Shown piece by piece: positions 49,997 through 58,731 of a stretch of DNA of 64,000 nt. A model generated the notes under the pieces. The model worked only from the letters and a program-made list of their open reading frames with translations. It ran no database searches and had not been told where the DNA came from. Where the stretch lies: assembly GCA_049603835.1 (NCBI GenBank), contig JBMYSZ010000021.1:1-64000 (forward strand), read 5' to 3'. The position numbers were made by a program, and so were the translations under genes. How positions within the stretch are numbered: the first letter of the stretch is position 1; each line of letters opens with the position of its first letter. This stretch comes from Mangrovicoccus sp049603835. Its GTDB lineage: Bacteria; Pseudomonadota; Alphaproteobacteria; Rhodobacterales; Rhodobacteraceae.

Positions 49997-50368
49997 GCTT
50001 TTGGATCTGGCATCTTAAGCCAGTTCCCGCTCAGACCAAGCAGGCCAGGGAAATTCGGCCTGCTTGACGCCCACATTGCCATATTTACACACTGCCCAAA
50101 AACCTTGTTATTCCGTCGGGTTAGAGAAAAGACATTCGCAAAACGCAAATGATTTGGCATTTTGCAAAGCGGCACCGCTTAGGAAATGCACATCTATAGT
50201 TTTATCGATCATTTGCCGCCCAAGCGTCAAAGAAACACCCCAAATCCAGGTCCAAATTCACTGCTTGTTATGAGAATCCAGCCAGTTATCAGCCAAGAAC
50301 AGCGTAAACCGTTTTTTCTTTGAACAATCCGCAAGGCGCCAAGCTTGCGATGTGTAAGAGGTTTGACA
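49997..50368. other. Intergenic region with a strong hairpin
   Basis: 372 bp between flavodoxin and the large chemoreceptor. It holds a perfect 10-bp stem, CAAGCAGGCC (50037-50046) with GGCCTGCTTG (50057-50066), probably the flavodoxin 3' end although no T-run follows, plus a smaller stem CTGGC/GCCAG at 50008-50022. From 50080 onward it is AT-richer and presumably contains the chemoreceptor promoter. No credible gene was seen. Confidence 0.6.
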
Positions 50369-53300
50369 ATGCCACTGTTTCGCAATTTAAGCATGACCTT
50401 TAAAGTCCCGCTTCTCATGGTTTTGGTCGCGACATTATGTTTAGCCGCCGCTGGGGCGACCACATTTGTAATTTCCCGTGGGCAATTGATGGATGCAACG
50501 GCGCAGCGGCTAGAGTTGACCGTTGCAGGTCGGGCAAAGGCGTTGGAAACCTGGTCAAAATCTGTTGAGGCGGATGTATCCAGCCATGCGGCCAACCCGC
50601 TTGCCCAAAAAGCGATGCAAGATTTTACACAGGCCTTCGCCACAGTCGACCCCGACCCCAAAGCCTATCTACAGCAACAATATATTTCCGCGAACCCAAA
50701 CGAAACTGGTCAAAAACATCTGCTTACCAAAGCACCAGATGGCAGCACCTATAGTAAGCATCACGCCGCCTATCATCCCTATTTCCGTACAGCACTGGAA
50801 AATATGGGATATTACGACATTTTTCTGATCAACCGCGCCGGGGACATTGTCTATTCTGTTTTCAAGGAACTTGATTACGCCACTAATCTTTCGCATGGGG
50901 ACTATGCCAATAGCGGCTTGGCCGAGGCCTATAAACAGACCCTGAAAATCCCCGAAAGCCAAAATCTGGTTTTCGTCGATTTCGAACCTTACGCTCCCTC
51001 TTATGGGGCTGCGGCGGCCTTTGTCGGGGTTCCGATCCGTAATGTGACCGGTGCGGTCATCGGTGTTATGGCCTTCCAGCTGCCAGTTGACCGCATGCAG
51101 GCAACCATCGCCGATCGCTCTGGCCTAACGGCAACCACCGAAATGATGGTGGTCGGGGATGATCTGACCAATCGCAGCGATACGATCCTTGGCGGCACGA
51201 AACCGCTGCTGAGTAAAATTGAAACCCTAAACGCAATCGATCAGGCCCTGGCCGGGAAAACAGGCAGCGAAGCAACGAGTTTGGCCAATGGGATAGACTA
51301 TGAAGTGTCCTACCAACCAATTGATTTTCTTGGCGCTAATTGGGCCATGCTGGCGGCAGAACCCATGTCCGCGATCATGGCAGGGCCACGAGATCTGATG
51401 GTGAAACAGGCGATATTGACCTGCGTCGTTCTTATGGGCGCGGTGGTGGTCTGCTTTTTCGCAGCGCGCAGCTTGTCCCGCCCCTTGCATCAAATCGAAG
51501 GATCAATGCGCAAAGTGGCCGAGAAAGACTATGACAGCACAGTCCCTCACACCACGCGCAAGGACGAAATCGGCGCGATTGCCCGAACGCTTGAAGAATT
51601 CCGCGCCTCCCTCGCCGAATTCGACGCCGCCGCGCGGGAAAGCATTTATAAAAGCGCAGCTTTTGCGGGAACATCTGCGGCGATGATGATCACCGACCGA
51701 GATTTCAAAATCACCCATGCCAATGACGCGGTTAAGGCCGTTTTGCATGATCATGCGGACACATTCCGCAAAAAAGTACCGAATTTTGACCCTGATAAGG
51801 TGTTGGGGCAAAATATGGATAGTTTCCACAAAGATCCCAGCCATGCCCGGCGCTTGCTCAGCGATCCTAAAAATTTGCCTTATAGCGCCGATATTTCCAT
51901 TGGGGCGAACCGTTTCTCGCTATATGTGTCCGCAGTTCGGGATGAGAACGGCCATCATTTCGGGAATGTGGTTGAATGGAAAGACGTGTCAAAAGAACGG
52001 CTGAATGCCTCCATCCTGAATGCGATCGACACCTATCAAAGCATGATGCAAATCCTACCAGATGGCGGCATCGAGAGCCTTAATAATGAATCGCGCAAGA
52101 TTTTGGGCGATGGCGCTGACGGATTGATCGGCAAGAATTTAGAGTCGATTTTCCAATTTGATCCAGAGCTCGACAAGAAATTCGGCAAGGTTTGGGATCG
52201 CTTACAAGCTGGGAAGTCGGTCTATGGCAAGTTCAATATCCGCCTGTGCAGCGGTGAAGAAGGATGGCTTGAAGGCGGATTTAGCCCGGTTATGGACAAA
52301 CATATTCAGTTGGTCCGGGTGACCTTTATTGGCTCTGACCGGACTGAGGCGGAAATCTCCCTTCGCAAGGCCGAAGAAATCCGCCAACAAATGGAAAAAG
52401 CCCAAAGCTTGGTGGTGGATCAGCTGCAAATTGCCTTGGATCGGATGGCGATGGGCGATTTGACCGCGAATATCGATGTGGCCTTCAACCAAGAATATGA
52501 ACAGCTGCGTGAGGACTTTAACAAATCCATGCTCAGCCTGCTGAATGCGATGCAGGGCGTATCTGGTGCGGCAGGAACGATTAACTCTTCGGCCACCAAT
52601 ATTTCTGGCGCTTCTGATGATCTGTCACGCCGGACCGAACGCCAAGCCGCAACGCTTGAGGAAACCGCCGCTGCGCTGGATCAATTGACCGCCTCGGTGA
52701 GCCAAGCGGCGAGCGGCGCGACAGAGGCCGACCGCATCGTAAAAGAGGCTCGGGAAAGGGCCCAAACCAGCGGCAAAATCGTCGATGAGACCGTGCAAGC
52801 CATGGGGCAAATCGAAACATCTTCGGAACAAATTTCGAAGATTATCAGCGTGATCGACGATATCGCCTTCCAAACCAATCTTTTGGCGCTAAATGCCGGT
52901 GTCGAAGCTGCACGCGCCGGTGATGCGGGGCGGGGTTTTGCGGTTGTGGCCTCTGAGGTGCGCGCCTTGGCCCAGCGGTCATCGGAAGCCGCGGCAGAGA
53001 TCAATTCGCTAATCTCAGACTCCACCAAACATGTTAATCACGGTGTGGATCTGGTGGACCGCACGGGCCGCGCATTGGAGCAGATCGTTGCCTCTGTCAG
53101 CGAAATCTCAGAGCATGTGTCGCAGATCGCCAGCTCGGCCCAAGAACAATCGACCGGGCTCGCCGAAATCAACACTGCGGTCAATCAGCTTGACCAAGAT
53201 ACGCAGCAAAACTCTGCCCTCTTTACCGAAACGACAGAGGCGAGCGCAGCGCTCTTGGCGGAAGCGCAAGCTTTGGCACATCATGTGTCGCGCTTCAATC

Positions 53301-53461
53301 TGGGGAGTGGTATGGCAGCGCCTCAGGAAACCGAGACAGCCACACCGTCAACCTGGTCGGCTGCGGCCCCAAGCAGCCCCACGCCTGCCCCAGCCGCCAA
53401 ACTCGCCAGCGCCGGCACAGCGATGGCCCTAGCCTCTGACGATGGTTGGGAAGATTTCTAG
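50369..53461 (+). CDS. Large transmembrane chemoreceptor with two PAS domains
   Basis: 1030 residues from the ATG at 50369 (AAGAGG upstream). TM1 lies at about 10-33, then a periplasmic sensor to 345 with a Cache-like pattern (AAYHPYFRTALENMGYYDIFLINRAGDIVYSVFKE region), TM2 at about 347-368 and a HAMP domain. Two PAS-like domains lie near 433-545 and 550-660, followed by a second HAMP (about 690-740) and the methyl-accepting domain with its QTNLLALNA...GRGFAVVASEVR tip. The extreme C-terminus is GWEDF, which fits the xWxxF pentapeptide that recruits CheR/CheB. The AIGVMAFQLPVDRM stretch is typical of Cache sensors. Ligand unknown. Confidence 0.93.
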   Translation: MPLFRNLSMTFKVPLLMVLVATLCLAAAGATTFVISRGQLMDATAQRLELTVAGRAKALETWSKSVEADVSSHAANPLAQKAMQDFTQAFATVDPDPKAYLQQQYISANPNETGQKHLLTKAPDGSTYSKHHAAYHPYFRTALENMGYYDIFLINRAGDIVYSVFKELDYATNLSHGDYANSGLAEAYKQTLKIPESQNLVFVDFEPYAPSYGAAAAFVGVPIRNVTGAVIGVMAFQLPVDRMQATIADRSGLTATTEMMVVGDDLTNRSDTILGGTKPLLSKIETLNAIDQALAGKTGSEATSLANGIDYEVSYQPIDFLGANWAMLAAEPMSAIMAGPRDLMVKQAILTCVVLMGAVVVCFFAARSLSRPLHQIEGSMRKVAEKDYDSTVPHTTRKDEIGAIARTLEEFRASLAEFDAAARESIYKSAAFAGTSAAMMITDRDFKITHANDAVKAVLHDHADTFRKKVPNFDPDKVLGQNMDSFHKDPSHARRLLSDPKNLPYSADISIGANRFSLYVSAVRDENGHHFGNVVEWKDVSKERLNASILNAIDTYQSMMQILPDGGIESLNNESRKILGDGADGLIGKNLESIFQFDPELDKKFGKVWDRLQAGKSVYGKFNIRLCSGEEGWLEGGFSPVMDKHIQLVRVTFIGSDRTEAEISLRKAEEIRQQMEKAQSLVVDQLQIALDRMAMGDLTANIDVAFNQEYEQLREDFNKSMLSLLNAMQGVSGAAGTINSSATNISGASDDLSRRTERQAATLEETAAALDQLTASVSQAASGATEADRIVKEARERAQTSGKIVDETVQAMGQIETSSEQISKIISVIDDIAFQTNLLALNAGVEAARAGDAGRGFAVVASEVRALAQRSSEAAAEINSLISDSTKHVNHGVDLVDRTGRALEQIVASVSEISEHVSQIASSAQEQSTGLAEINTAVNQLDQDTQQNSALFTETTEASAALLAEAQALAHHVSRFNLGSGMAAPQETETATPSTWSAAAPSSPTPAPAAKLASAGTAMALASDDGWEDF

Positions 53462-53497
53462 GCGCGACATTCGGGGTTTGGGCGTTTAGCCCGACCC

Positions 53498-54610
53498 CTA
53501 AAAGCCTGGCCCAGCAGACCGCAACAATCCAACAGCCTGCCCCGTCGCTGCGGAATGTTGCGCGGCAATCCCAAGCTCCACCGCCAAAGCCCCATGTTCC
53601 AAAGTCACTTCTGGTTGGGCCTGGCCCCTTATCACCTTTAGGAATTTCAAGTGTTGATAATAGGTTGCCCCATTATGGTCCCCGGCCTCTAGTAGAGTTG
53701 GATCCACCGGGATGTCTCGCTTGATCGGGGCTTTGGGCTGGCGCGGGCTAATCGTCAGATCCGCCACAGGCGGCGGCCCCGCCTCGGAAGGCCAAAATCG
53801 CTGCGGGCCGGGAATACGCACTTGGATTTTGCCCTTTGGCCCCACTGCGGTGAGCTCTTCTTGATAATCCGACCCTTCGGCGAACATCGACAATTCCAAC
53901 ATAGCGCGACTGCCATTATCAAATTCCACAATCACATAAGCATGGTCCCAGATATCCGGCACCAAACCACCATAGCGTTCCTGCAAATGGTTCACCGCCT
54001 GCCCGCCAGAGGCCATCACCCGAACTGGGTGCGCATCCATGATCAGACGCATTAAGTCGAAGAAATGGCAGCATTTTTCCACCAATGTCCCACCGGATTG
54101 CTCGTTAAACCGGTTCCAAGCCGCGACTTTGTGCAAAAACGGAAATCGATGTTCGCGAATGGTCAACATGATCGGCCCGCCCGTCGCCTCGGGCAGCGCT
54201 TTTAGGAATTCGGCCAAGGGCGGCATATAGCGATATTCCATCGCCACCCAAATTGGCGCCGGGTAGCTCGCCGCCAGATCCGCAGCCATGCTGCGATCGG
54301 CGGCTTGGGTGAATAGAGGCTTTTCCACCAAGACCGGCAAAGGCCGCTTGCGCCCAATCTCAACCAATTGCGAAATATGAAGAAAATTCGGGCTCGCAAT
54401 GACCAAAGCATCGAGTTCGGGAAATTCCAGCAGGTCTTGTAAACTTGCCAAGCGCTTTGCATTCGGGGCAATTTTCAGCGCCAATCCCGCCTGCTCGTCA
54501 TCGGGGTCGAAAATCGCCGCCACCCGCGCGCCCGCCAAAAGCGCGATATTTCGCATATGCTCCTGCCCCATCATGCCGCAGCCAATCAGACCGTAATTGA
54601 CCGTTTGCAT
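53498..54610 (-). CDS. Gfo/Idh/MocA-family NAD(P)-dependent oxidoreductase or glycosidase
   Basis: 370 residues. The N-terminal Rossmann fold has YGLIGCGMMGQEHM and, later, the VEKPLF motif whose Lys is central to the family. The C-terminal half (REHRFPF, GGTLVEKCCHFFDLMR) supplies the substrate site. Members oxidise sugars or, in GH109- and GH188-type enzymes, cleave glycosides by transient oxidation with bound NAD. The start at 54610 follows GGGAGG by seven bases. It lies 11 bp after the GntR gene and forms a unit with it, divergent from the monooxygenase operon. In this setting an NAD-dependent sulfoquinovosidase is an attractive guess; a simple sugar dehydrogenase is the fallback. Confidence 0.87.
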   Translation of the reverse strand: MQTVNYGLIGCGMMGQEHMRNIALLAGARVAAIFDPDDEQAGLALKIAPNAKRLASLQDLLEFPELDALVIASPNFLHISQLVEIGRKRPLPVLVEKPLFTQAADRSMAADLAASYPAPIWVAMEYRYMPPLAEFLKALPEATGGPIMLTIREHRFPFLHKVAAWNRFNEQSGGTLVEKCCHFFDLMRLIMDAHPVRVMASGGQAVNHLQERYGGLVPDIWDHAYVIVEFDNGSRAMLELSMFAEGSDYQEELTAVGPKGKIQVRIPGPQRFWPSEAGPPPVADLTISPRQPKAPIKRDIPVDPTLLEAGDHNGATYYQHLKFLKVIRGQAQPEVTLEHGALAVELGIAAQHSAATGQAVGLLRSAGPGF

Positions 54611-54621
54611 ACAGAGCCTCC

Positions 54622-55314
54622 CTAATTCATGCGCGACACATATTTTGCCCGATCCGGATGAAACCATGTTCGCGACACTTCTGCCACATAGTCTTTTTGA
54701 TCATAGCTTTGGCGCAAAACAAAGCCGCAAGGCGCAGTGTCAGACAGCCCCAATTCAGAGGCCCAGTCCGGCGTGACGGCGGCGGAGACTTGGTCAACCA
54801 CCCGCGAAATCCAGAGATTGAGCTCCGTTTGGTAATGCAGATAGAGCGATTCCGACAGCTCATCTGCCTCCAACCGATCCGCATAGGAAAAATCGAGCCA
54901 GATCTCTTCAGCCGCAACAAGAGTATCGTCCAAAGAGCGTAGACGGCGAATGCGCCATGCCTCTGACGAGTTGCCAAATTTCGGCAATTCCGGATCTTTG
55001 CCGCATAGAACCAAGTCCAACACGCGGGCCGTGGGCAAACCACCGCCTTCGGGGCGCTCCAGCCGGAAGAAATTGTAAATTGCCGGAACTTGCGACACGG
55101 ATTGCACATAATTTCCGGATCCGTGCCGACGTGTGATCACGCCTTTATCGGTCAAATCCTGCAAAGACCGGCGCAATGTCCCAACGGCGATCCCTAAATC
55201 AGCGGCAAGCTTGCGCTCTGGCGGCAGTCTTTCCCCGACGCGCAAACGCCCCGAAGCAATTTCTCGGATCAGCATTTCGCTTATCTGTGTATATTTTGGC
55301 AATGTGGATGGCAT
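54622..55314 (-). CDS. GntR-family transcriptional regulator with UTRA domain
   Basis: 230 residues. The GntR helix-turn-helix is LRVGERLPPERKLAADLGIAVGTLRRSL, followed by the wing GVITRRHGSGNYV. The C-terminal ligand domain is of the UTRA/HutC type (EAWRIRRLRSLDD, AAEEIWLDFSYADRL, FVLRQSYDQ), which in relatives binds sugars or sugar phosphates. It is encoded divergently from the monooxygenase operon, with repeated TCAATC/GATTGA elements in the 108-bp gap, so it very likely controls both directions. Confidence 0.92.
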   Translation of the reverse strand: MPSTLPKYTQISEMLIREIASGRLRVGERLPPERKLAADLGIAVGTLRRSLQDLTDKGVITRRHGSGNYVQSVSQVPAIYNFFRLERPEGGGLPTARVLDLVLCGKDPELPKFGNSSEAWRIRRLRSLDDTLVAAEEIWLDFSYADRLEADELSESLYLHYQTELNLWISRVVDQVSAAVTPDWASELGLSDTAPCGFVLRQSYDQKDYVAEVSRTWFHPDRAKYVSRMN

Positions 55315-55323
55315 GATAGTTTT

Positions 55324-55366
55324 TCAATCTTAGTTTAGGCAAATCAATCTGAATAAAATTGATTGA
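55324..55366. promoter_or_regulatory. Putative operator of the GntR regulator
   Basis: TCAATC occurs at 55324-55329 and again exactly 20 bp later at 55344-55349, about two helical turns apart; its complement GATTGA lies at 55361-55366. The last two form an inverted repeat AATCAAT-N9-ATTGATT (55342-55364). This lies in the divergent promoter region between the GntR gene and the monooxygenase gene, the natural place for regulator binding. Confidence 0.6.
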
Positions 55367-55422
55367 TGCATTAGTGATACAGGCTTAAAGTCACTTGAGC
55401 GAAATTACCCGGAGTTTTGGCC

Positions 55423-56577
55423 ATGACTTTAGTACCTGTGACATCTCCTGATTTGGATGGGGTCGAAGTATCTTGGTTTTCTGCTTTGTGCTCAGACGAT
55501 TATCAATATCTAGGTGTGCCAGATACTACGTTAAGGTCAAGCTGGGAACATTGTTCAAGCATCGTAAAAAAGGCCGAAGCGCAGGGTTTTCGCAACATTC
55601 TCTGTCCATCTTCTTATCAAGTTGGTCAGGATACGCTCAGTTTTGTGGCTGGATGCGCGCCCCTGACAGAAAAGATAAATTTTTTAGCAGCAGTGCGCTG
55701 TGGGGAAATGCAGCCCATCATGCTGGCCCGTACCATAGCCACTTTAGACCATATGTTAATAGGTCGTTTAACTATTAATATCATAAGCTCGGACTTTCCG
55801 GGCGAAAAAGCCGAGAGCAGCTTTCGATATCAGCGATCGCGCGAAGTGGTGGAAATCCTCAAACAAGCTTGGACGCAGGAAGAGATCTCTTTTCAGGGAC
55901 AGGTTTACAATTTTGAGGGCCTGACGACAGATCCCGTGAAACCCTATCAAAATGGCGGGCCATTATTGTATTTTGGCGGCTATTCGCCGGCGGCGTTGGA
56001 ACTTTGCGGCCAGCATTGCGATGTGTATCTCATGTGGCCTGAGCCGAAAGATCAGATCGCAGAGCGTATGAAAGCCGTCAATCAGGTCGCCGCGCGCTAT
56101 GGTCGGACGCTGGATTATGGGCTGCGGGTGCATATGATCGTGCGCGACACAGAGGCCGAGGCCCGCGAATATGCCGAACATCTGGTCAGCAAATTGGATG
56201 ATGAGCTAGGCCAACTGATCCGCGACCGAGCCCTTGATAGCAGTTCGCTTGGCGTCAGCCATCAGGCGCGCGCGCGGGAATTGGCCGATCAGTTCGGCTA
56301 TGTGGAGCCGCATCTGTGGACTGGGATCGGTCGGGCGCGGTCGGGCTGCGGCGCGGCTCTGGTCGGCTCTACCGATCAGGTGTTGTCCGAGCTAGAGGCT
56401 TACAAAGCTATGGGCATCCGGGCTTTTATTCTTTCTGGCTATCCGCATCTGGACGAATGCGACCATGTGGGTAAACGGGTGCTGCCAAATATCAAAACCG
56501 TCTCGCTGCCCGAAGCTTATGGCCGCGTGCCTGCCGAGACCCCGAAAACGCCGCTAGGCGTAGGAGAGCGCCGCTAA
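55423..56577 (+). CDS. LLM-class flavin-dependent monooxygenase (SsuD/SmoC-like)
   Basis: 384 residues, the length and layout of FMNH2-dependent alkanesulfonate monooxygenases (bacterial luciferase-like barrel): VSWFSALCSDDYQYLG opening, EAQGFRNILCPSSYQVGQD, TLDHMLIGRLTINIISSD and CGAALVGSTDQVLSELEAYKAMGIRAFILSGYPH region near the C-terminus. It would insert oxygen next to a C-SO3 group and release sulfite. With the coupled aldo/keto reductase and flavin reductase it matches SmoC of the sulfoquinovose monooxygenase pathway. The first 360 bp are about 45% GC, the later part about 65%, so the gene may be mosaic. GGAG lies eight bases before the ATG. Confidence 0.88.
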   Translation: MTLVPVTSPDLDGVEVSWFSALCSDDYQYLGVPDTTLRSSWEHCSSIVKKAEAQGFRNILCPSSYQVGQDTLSFVAGCAPLTEKINFLAAVRCGEMQPIMLARTIATLDHMLIGRLTINIISSDFPGEKAESSFRYQRSREVVEILKQAWTQEEISFQGQVYNFEGLTTDPVKPYQNGGPLLYFGGYSPAALELCGQHCDVYLMWPEPKDQIAERMKAVNQVAARYGRTLDYGLRVHMIVRDTEAEAREYAEHLVSKLDDELGQLIRDRALDSSSLGVSHQARARELADQFGYVEPHLWTGIGRARSGCGAALVGSTDQVLSELEAYKAMGIRAFILSGYPHLDECDHVGKRVLPNIKTVSLPEAYGRVPAETPKTPLGVGERR

Positions 56578-57485
56578 TGGCCACTGACACGACCCGCCGC
56601 ACGAAGCTGGCCGAAGATCTAAGCCTATCCCGTCTGGTTTACGGCATGTGGCGTTTGGGCGATGACACAGAAACCAGCCCGGCTCATGTGCAAAAGAAAA
56701 TCGAGCTTTGCCTGGAGCAAGGCATCACCACATTGGACCAAGCGGATATATATGGCGGCTATACGGCTGAGGGGCTGCTAGGCGCGGCGTTTAAGGCTGA
56801 TCCATCCTTGCGCGATCAAATCGAATTGGTGACCAAATGCGATATTATCGCGCCGGTTGGGGCCTATGACAGCGCGCGGGTGAAATATTACGACACATCG
56901 GCAGCACATATCACCCAGGCTGTGGAGCGGTCCCTTACGGAAATGGCGACGGATCGCATTGACCTGCTGTTGATCCACCGCCCCGATCCGATGATGGATG
57001 CCGATGAAACCGGCCCTGCCCTTGATGCGCTAGTCCAAAGCGGCAAGGTTCGTCATGTGGGCGTGTCGAATTTCCGGCCGCATGATTGGCGATTATTGCA
57101 GTCGCGCATGTCCGCTAGCTTAGTGACCAATCAGATTGAGCTAAGCCTTTTGGCGCGTGATGCCTTTACCAATGGCGATCTCGCCTTTTTGCAGGAAAAC
57201 CGTATTGCTCCGATGGCTTGGTCGCCTTTGGGGGGCGGGGCTCTTTTTGGCTCTGAACATGCGGAATTGCGCGGGGTGCTGGACCGTTTGGCCGCCGCAT
57301 ATAGCGTGGATATCGCCGCGGTGGCGGTGGCATGGCTTTTGGCGCATCCGGCGGGGATCTTGCCCGTACTTGGCACCAATAATCTAAGCCGGATCGCGTC
57401 AATTTCCGATGCATATAAGGTTGAGATGGACCGCGAGACCTGGTTTGAGCTACTCACCGCCGCGCAAGGCCATGAAGTCCCCTAA
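56577..57485 (+). CDS. Aldo/keto reductase (SmoB-like)
   Basis: 302 residues. The AKR tetrad is visible: Asp and Tyr in LDQADIYGGYTAEG, Lys in VTKCDI and His in LLLIHRPDPM. The NAD(P) site includes the C-terminal LPVLGTNNLSRI segment. It overlaps the monooxygenase stop by one base (TAATG). In the sulfo-SMO pathway SmoB is an aldo/keto reductase that reduces 6-dehydroglucose, the product of sulfoquinovose desulfonation, to glucose; this gene is in the matching position. Another sugar aldehyde is possible. Confidence 0.9.
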   Translation: MATDTTRRTKLAEDLSLSRLVYGMWRLGDDTETSPAHVQKKIELCLEQGITTLDQADIYGGYTAEGLLGAAFKADPSLRDQIELVTKCDIIAPVGAYDSARVKYYDTSAAHITQAVERSLTEMATDRIDLLLIHRPDPMMDADETGPALDALVQSGKVRHVGVSNFRPHDWRLLQSRMSASLVTNQIELSLLARDAFTNGDLAFLQENRIAPMAWSPLGGGALFGSEHAELRGVLDRLAAAYSVDIAAVAVAWLLAHPAGILPVLGTNNLSRIASISDAYKVEMDRETWFELLTAAQGHEVP

Positions 57486-57494
57486 GGATCACTG

Positions 57495-57989
57495 ATGACC
57501 GAAATTTTCACTCCGGGCCCGGATCACAGCCGCGCCCTTCGCTCCGCTTTCGGCCGTTTTGCCACTGGTGTGACCGTCGTCACGGCACCGGGGCCAGATG
57601 GACCGGTAGGGATGACCGCCAATAGCTTTTCCTCGGTCTCGCTTGATCCGGCCATGGCGCTTTGGTGCATTGGCAAAGCCTCTGACCGGTTCCATGTGTT
57701 CGGCACTGCGCCGCGTTTTGCGATCCATATTTTGGCCGAAGATCAGATCGAGATTTCCAATGGTTTTGCCAAATCTAGCGCCTATTTCGACAGCTGCGCC
57801 TGGGCGCCAGGTGCCGATGAGGTACCCGCCATTGAGGGATGTTTGGCCCGGTTTGATTGCCGTTTGAACACCGCCCATGATGCTGGGGATCACGTCATCT
57901 TGGTGGGTGATGTCCTGGAAGTAACCCTACGCGAAGGGGCACCGCTGTTATTTGCGGGCGGCGCTTATGGCCGGGCGGAGGCTCTCTGA
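57495..57989 (+). CDS. Flavin reductase family protein (SmoA-like)
   Basis: 164 residues. The family opening ALRSAFGRFATGVTVVTA and the flavin-binding GMTANSFSSVSLDP are clear; the ILAEDQIEISNGFAK and HVILVGDVLEV segments complete the split-barrel fold. It supplies FMNH2 from NAD(P)H to the monooxygenase two genes upstream. It lies 10 bp after the aldo/keto reductase with AAGGA before the ATG. It corresponds to SmoA in composition. Confidence 0.92.
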   Translation: MTEIFTPGPDHSRALRSAFGRFATGVTVVTAPGPDGPVGMTANSFSSVSLDPAMALWCIGKASDRFHVFGTAPRFAIHILAEDQIEISNGFAKSSAYFDSCAWAPGADEVPAIEGCLARFDCRLNTAHDAGDHVILVGDVLEVTLREGAPLLFAGGAYGRAEAL

Positions 57990-58074
57990 CCCACCGCCTG
58001 CCCCACTGCAAAAGCCGATTGCGCCGCAGCGCAACCACGCGCTATCCCAGCAGAAAGTGACAAAAGGAGAGGCG

Positions 58075-58731
58075 ATGCAGGCCCTACTCATCCTGCTTTG
58101 GCCAATCGAGCGGTTGAACTCTGCCCTGCTCGGCCTCGGGCGGGGAATTGCCGTTGTGGCATTGGCGCTTATGGTGGCGGTGATCTTGCTGCAAGTGGTC
58201 TGCCGTTATCTGCTGAATAACGCCCTGCCCTGGCCTGATGAAGCGGCGCGCTTTCTTATGCTTTGGATGACCGGGCTTGCCGCGCCCTCTGCCTATCGTC
58301 GCGGCGGCTTTGTAGCGATTGATATGGTGTCGCGCTTTATGCCCGCGCTGCTGGCCGGGCTTTTGGCCTTGTCGCTTTTGCTGATCTCTGGCGCGGTTTT
58401 AGCCATGGGGCTGGAGCTGGGCCATAAACATGTGATGTCGGGCTGCCTGTTTAAATCCGCCTCGCTTTGGCTGCCCTTTAAGCTAAGCTTCGCCCTGCCG
58501 CTGCCGGGGCTTGATATGTCGCTCACCCTGTGCACCCGTGCGGATGCCGCCCTTGGGCTGGACTGGGGCTGGGTGAAGATGCCTTTGGCACTGATGTATG
58601 CCTCGCTGCTGGTTGGGGTGTTTTTGCTGCTGCTGGTCAATATTGAGCTGATCCTGCGAAGTCTGATCACGCTTTTGGGTGGCGAAACTCGCCTGACCCA
58701 ATTCCACCATATCGCGCCGGGGGCGGAATAG
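58075..58731 (+). CDS. TRAP transporter small membrane subunit (DctQ-type)
   Basis: 218 residues with four membrane helices. The DctQ signature runs ALMVAVILLQVVCRYLLNNALPWPDEAARFLMLWMT in outline (R-Y-x-x-N...W-x-x-E near residue 50), followed by GGFVAIDM. It is longer than usual because of a loop near residues 130-160. The start at 58075 has AAGGAGA upstream; the open frame further upstream overlaps the flavin reductase and is rejected. It pairs with the large subunit, whose ATG directly follows its TAG. No periplasmic DctP component is encoded here. Confidence 0.9.
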   Translation: MQALLILLWPIERLNSALLGLGRGIAVVALALMVAVILLQVVCRYLLNNALPWPDEAARFLMLWMTGLAAPSAYRRGGFVAIDMVSRFMPALLAGLLALSLLLISGAVLAMGLELGHKHVMSGCLFKSASLWLPFKLSFALPLPGLDMSLTLCTRADAALGLDWGWVKMPLALMYASLLVGVFLLLLVNIELILRSLITLLGGETRLTQFHHIAPGAE

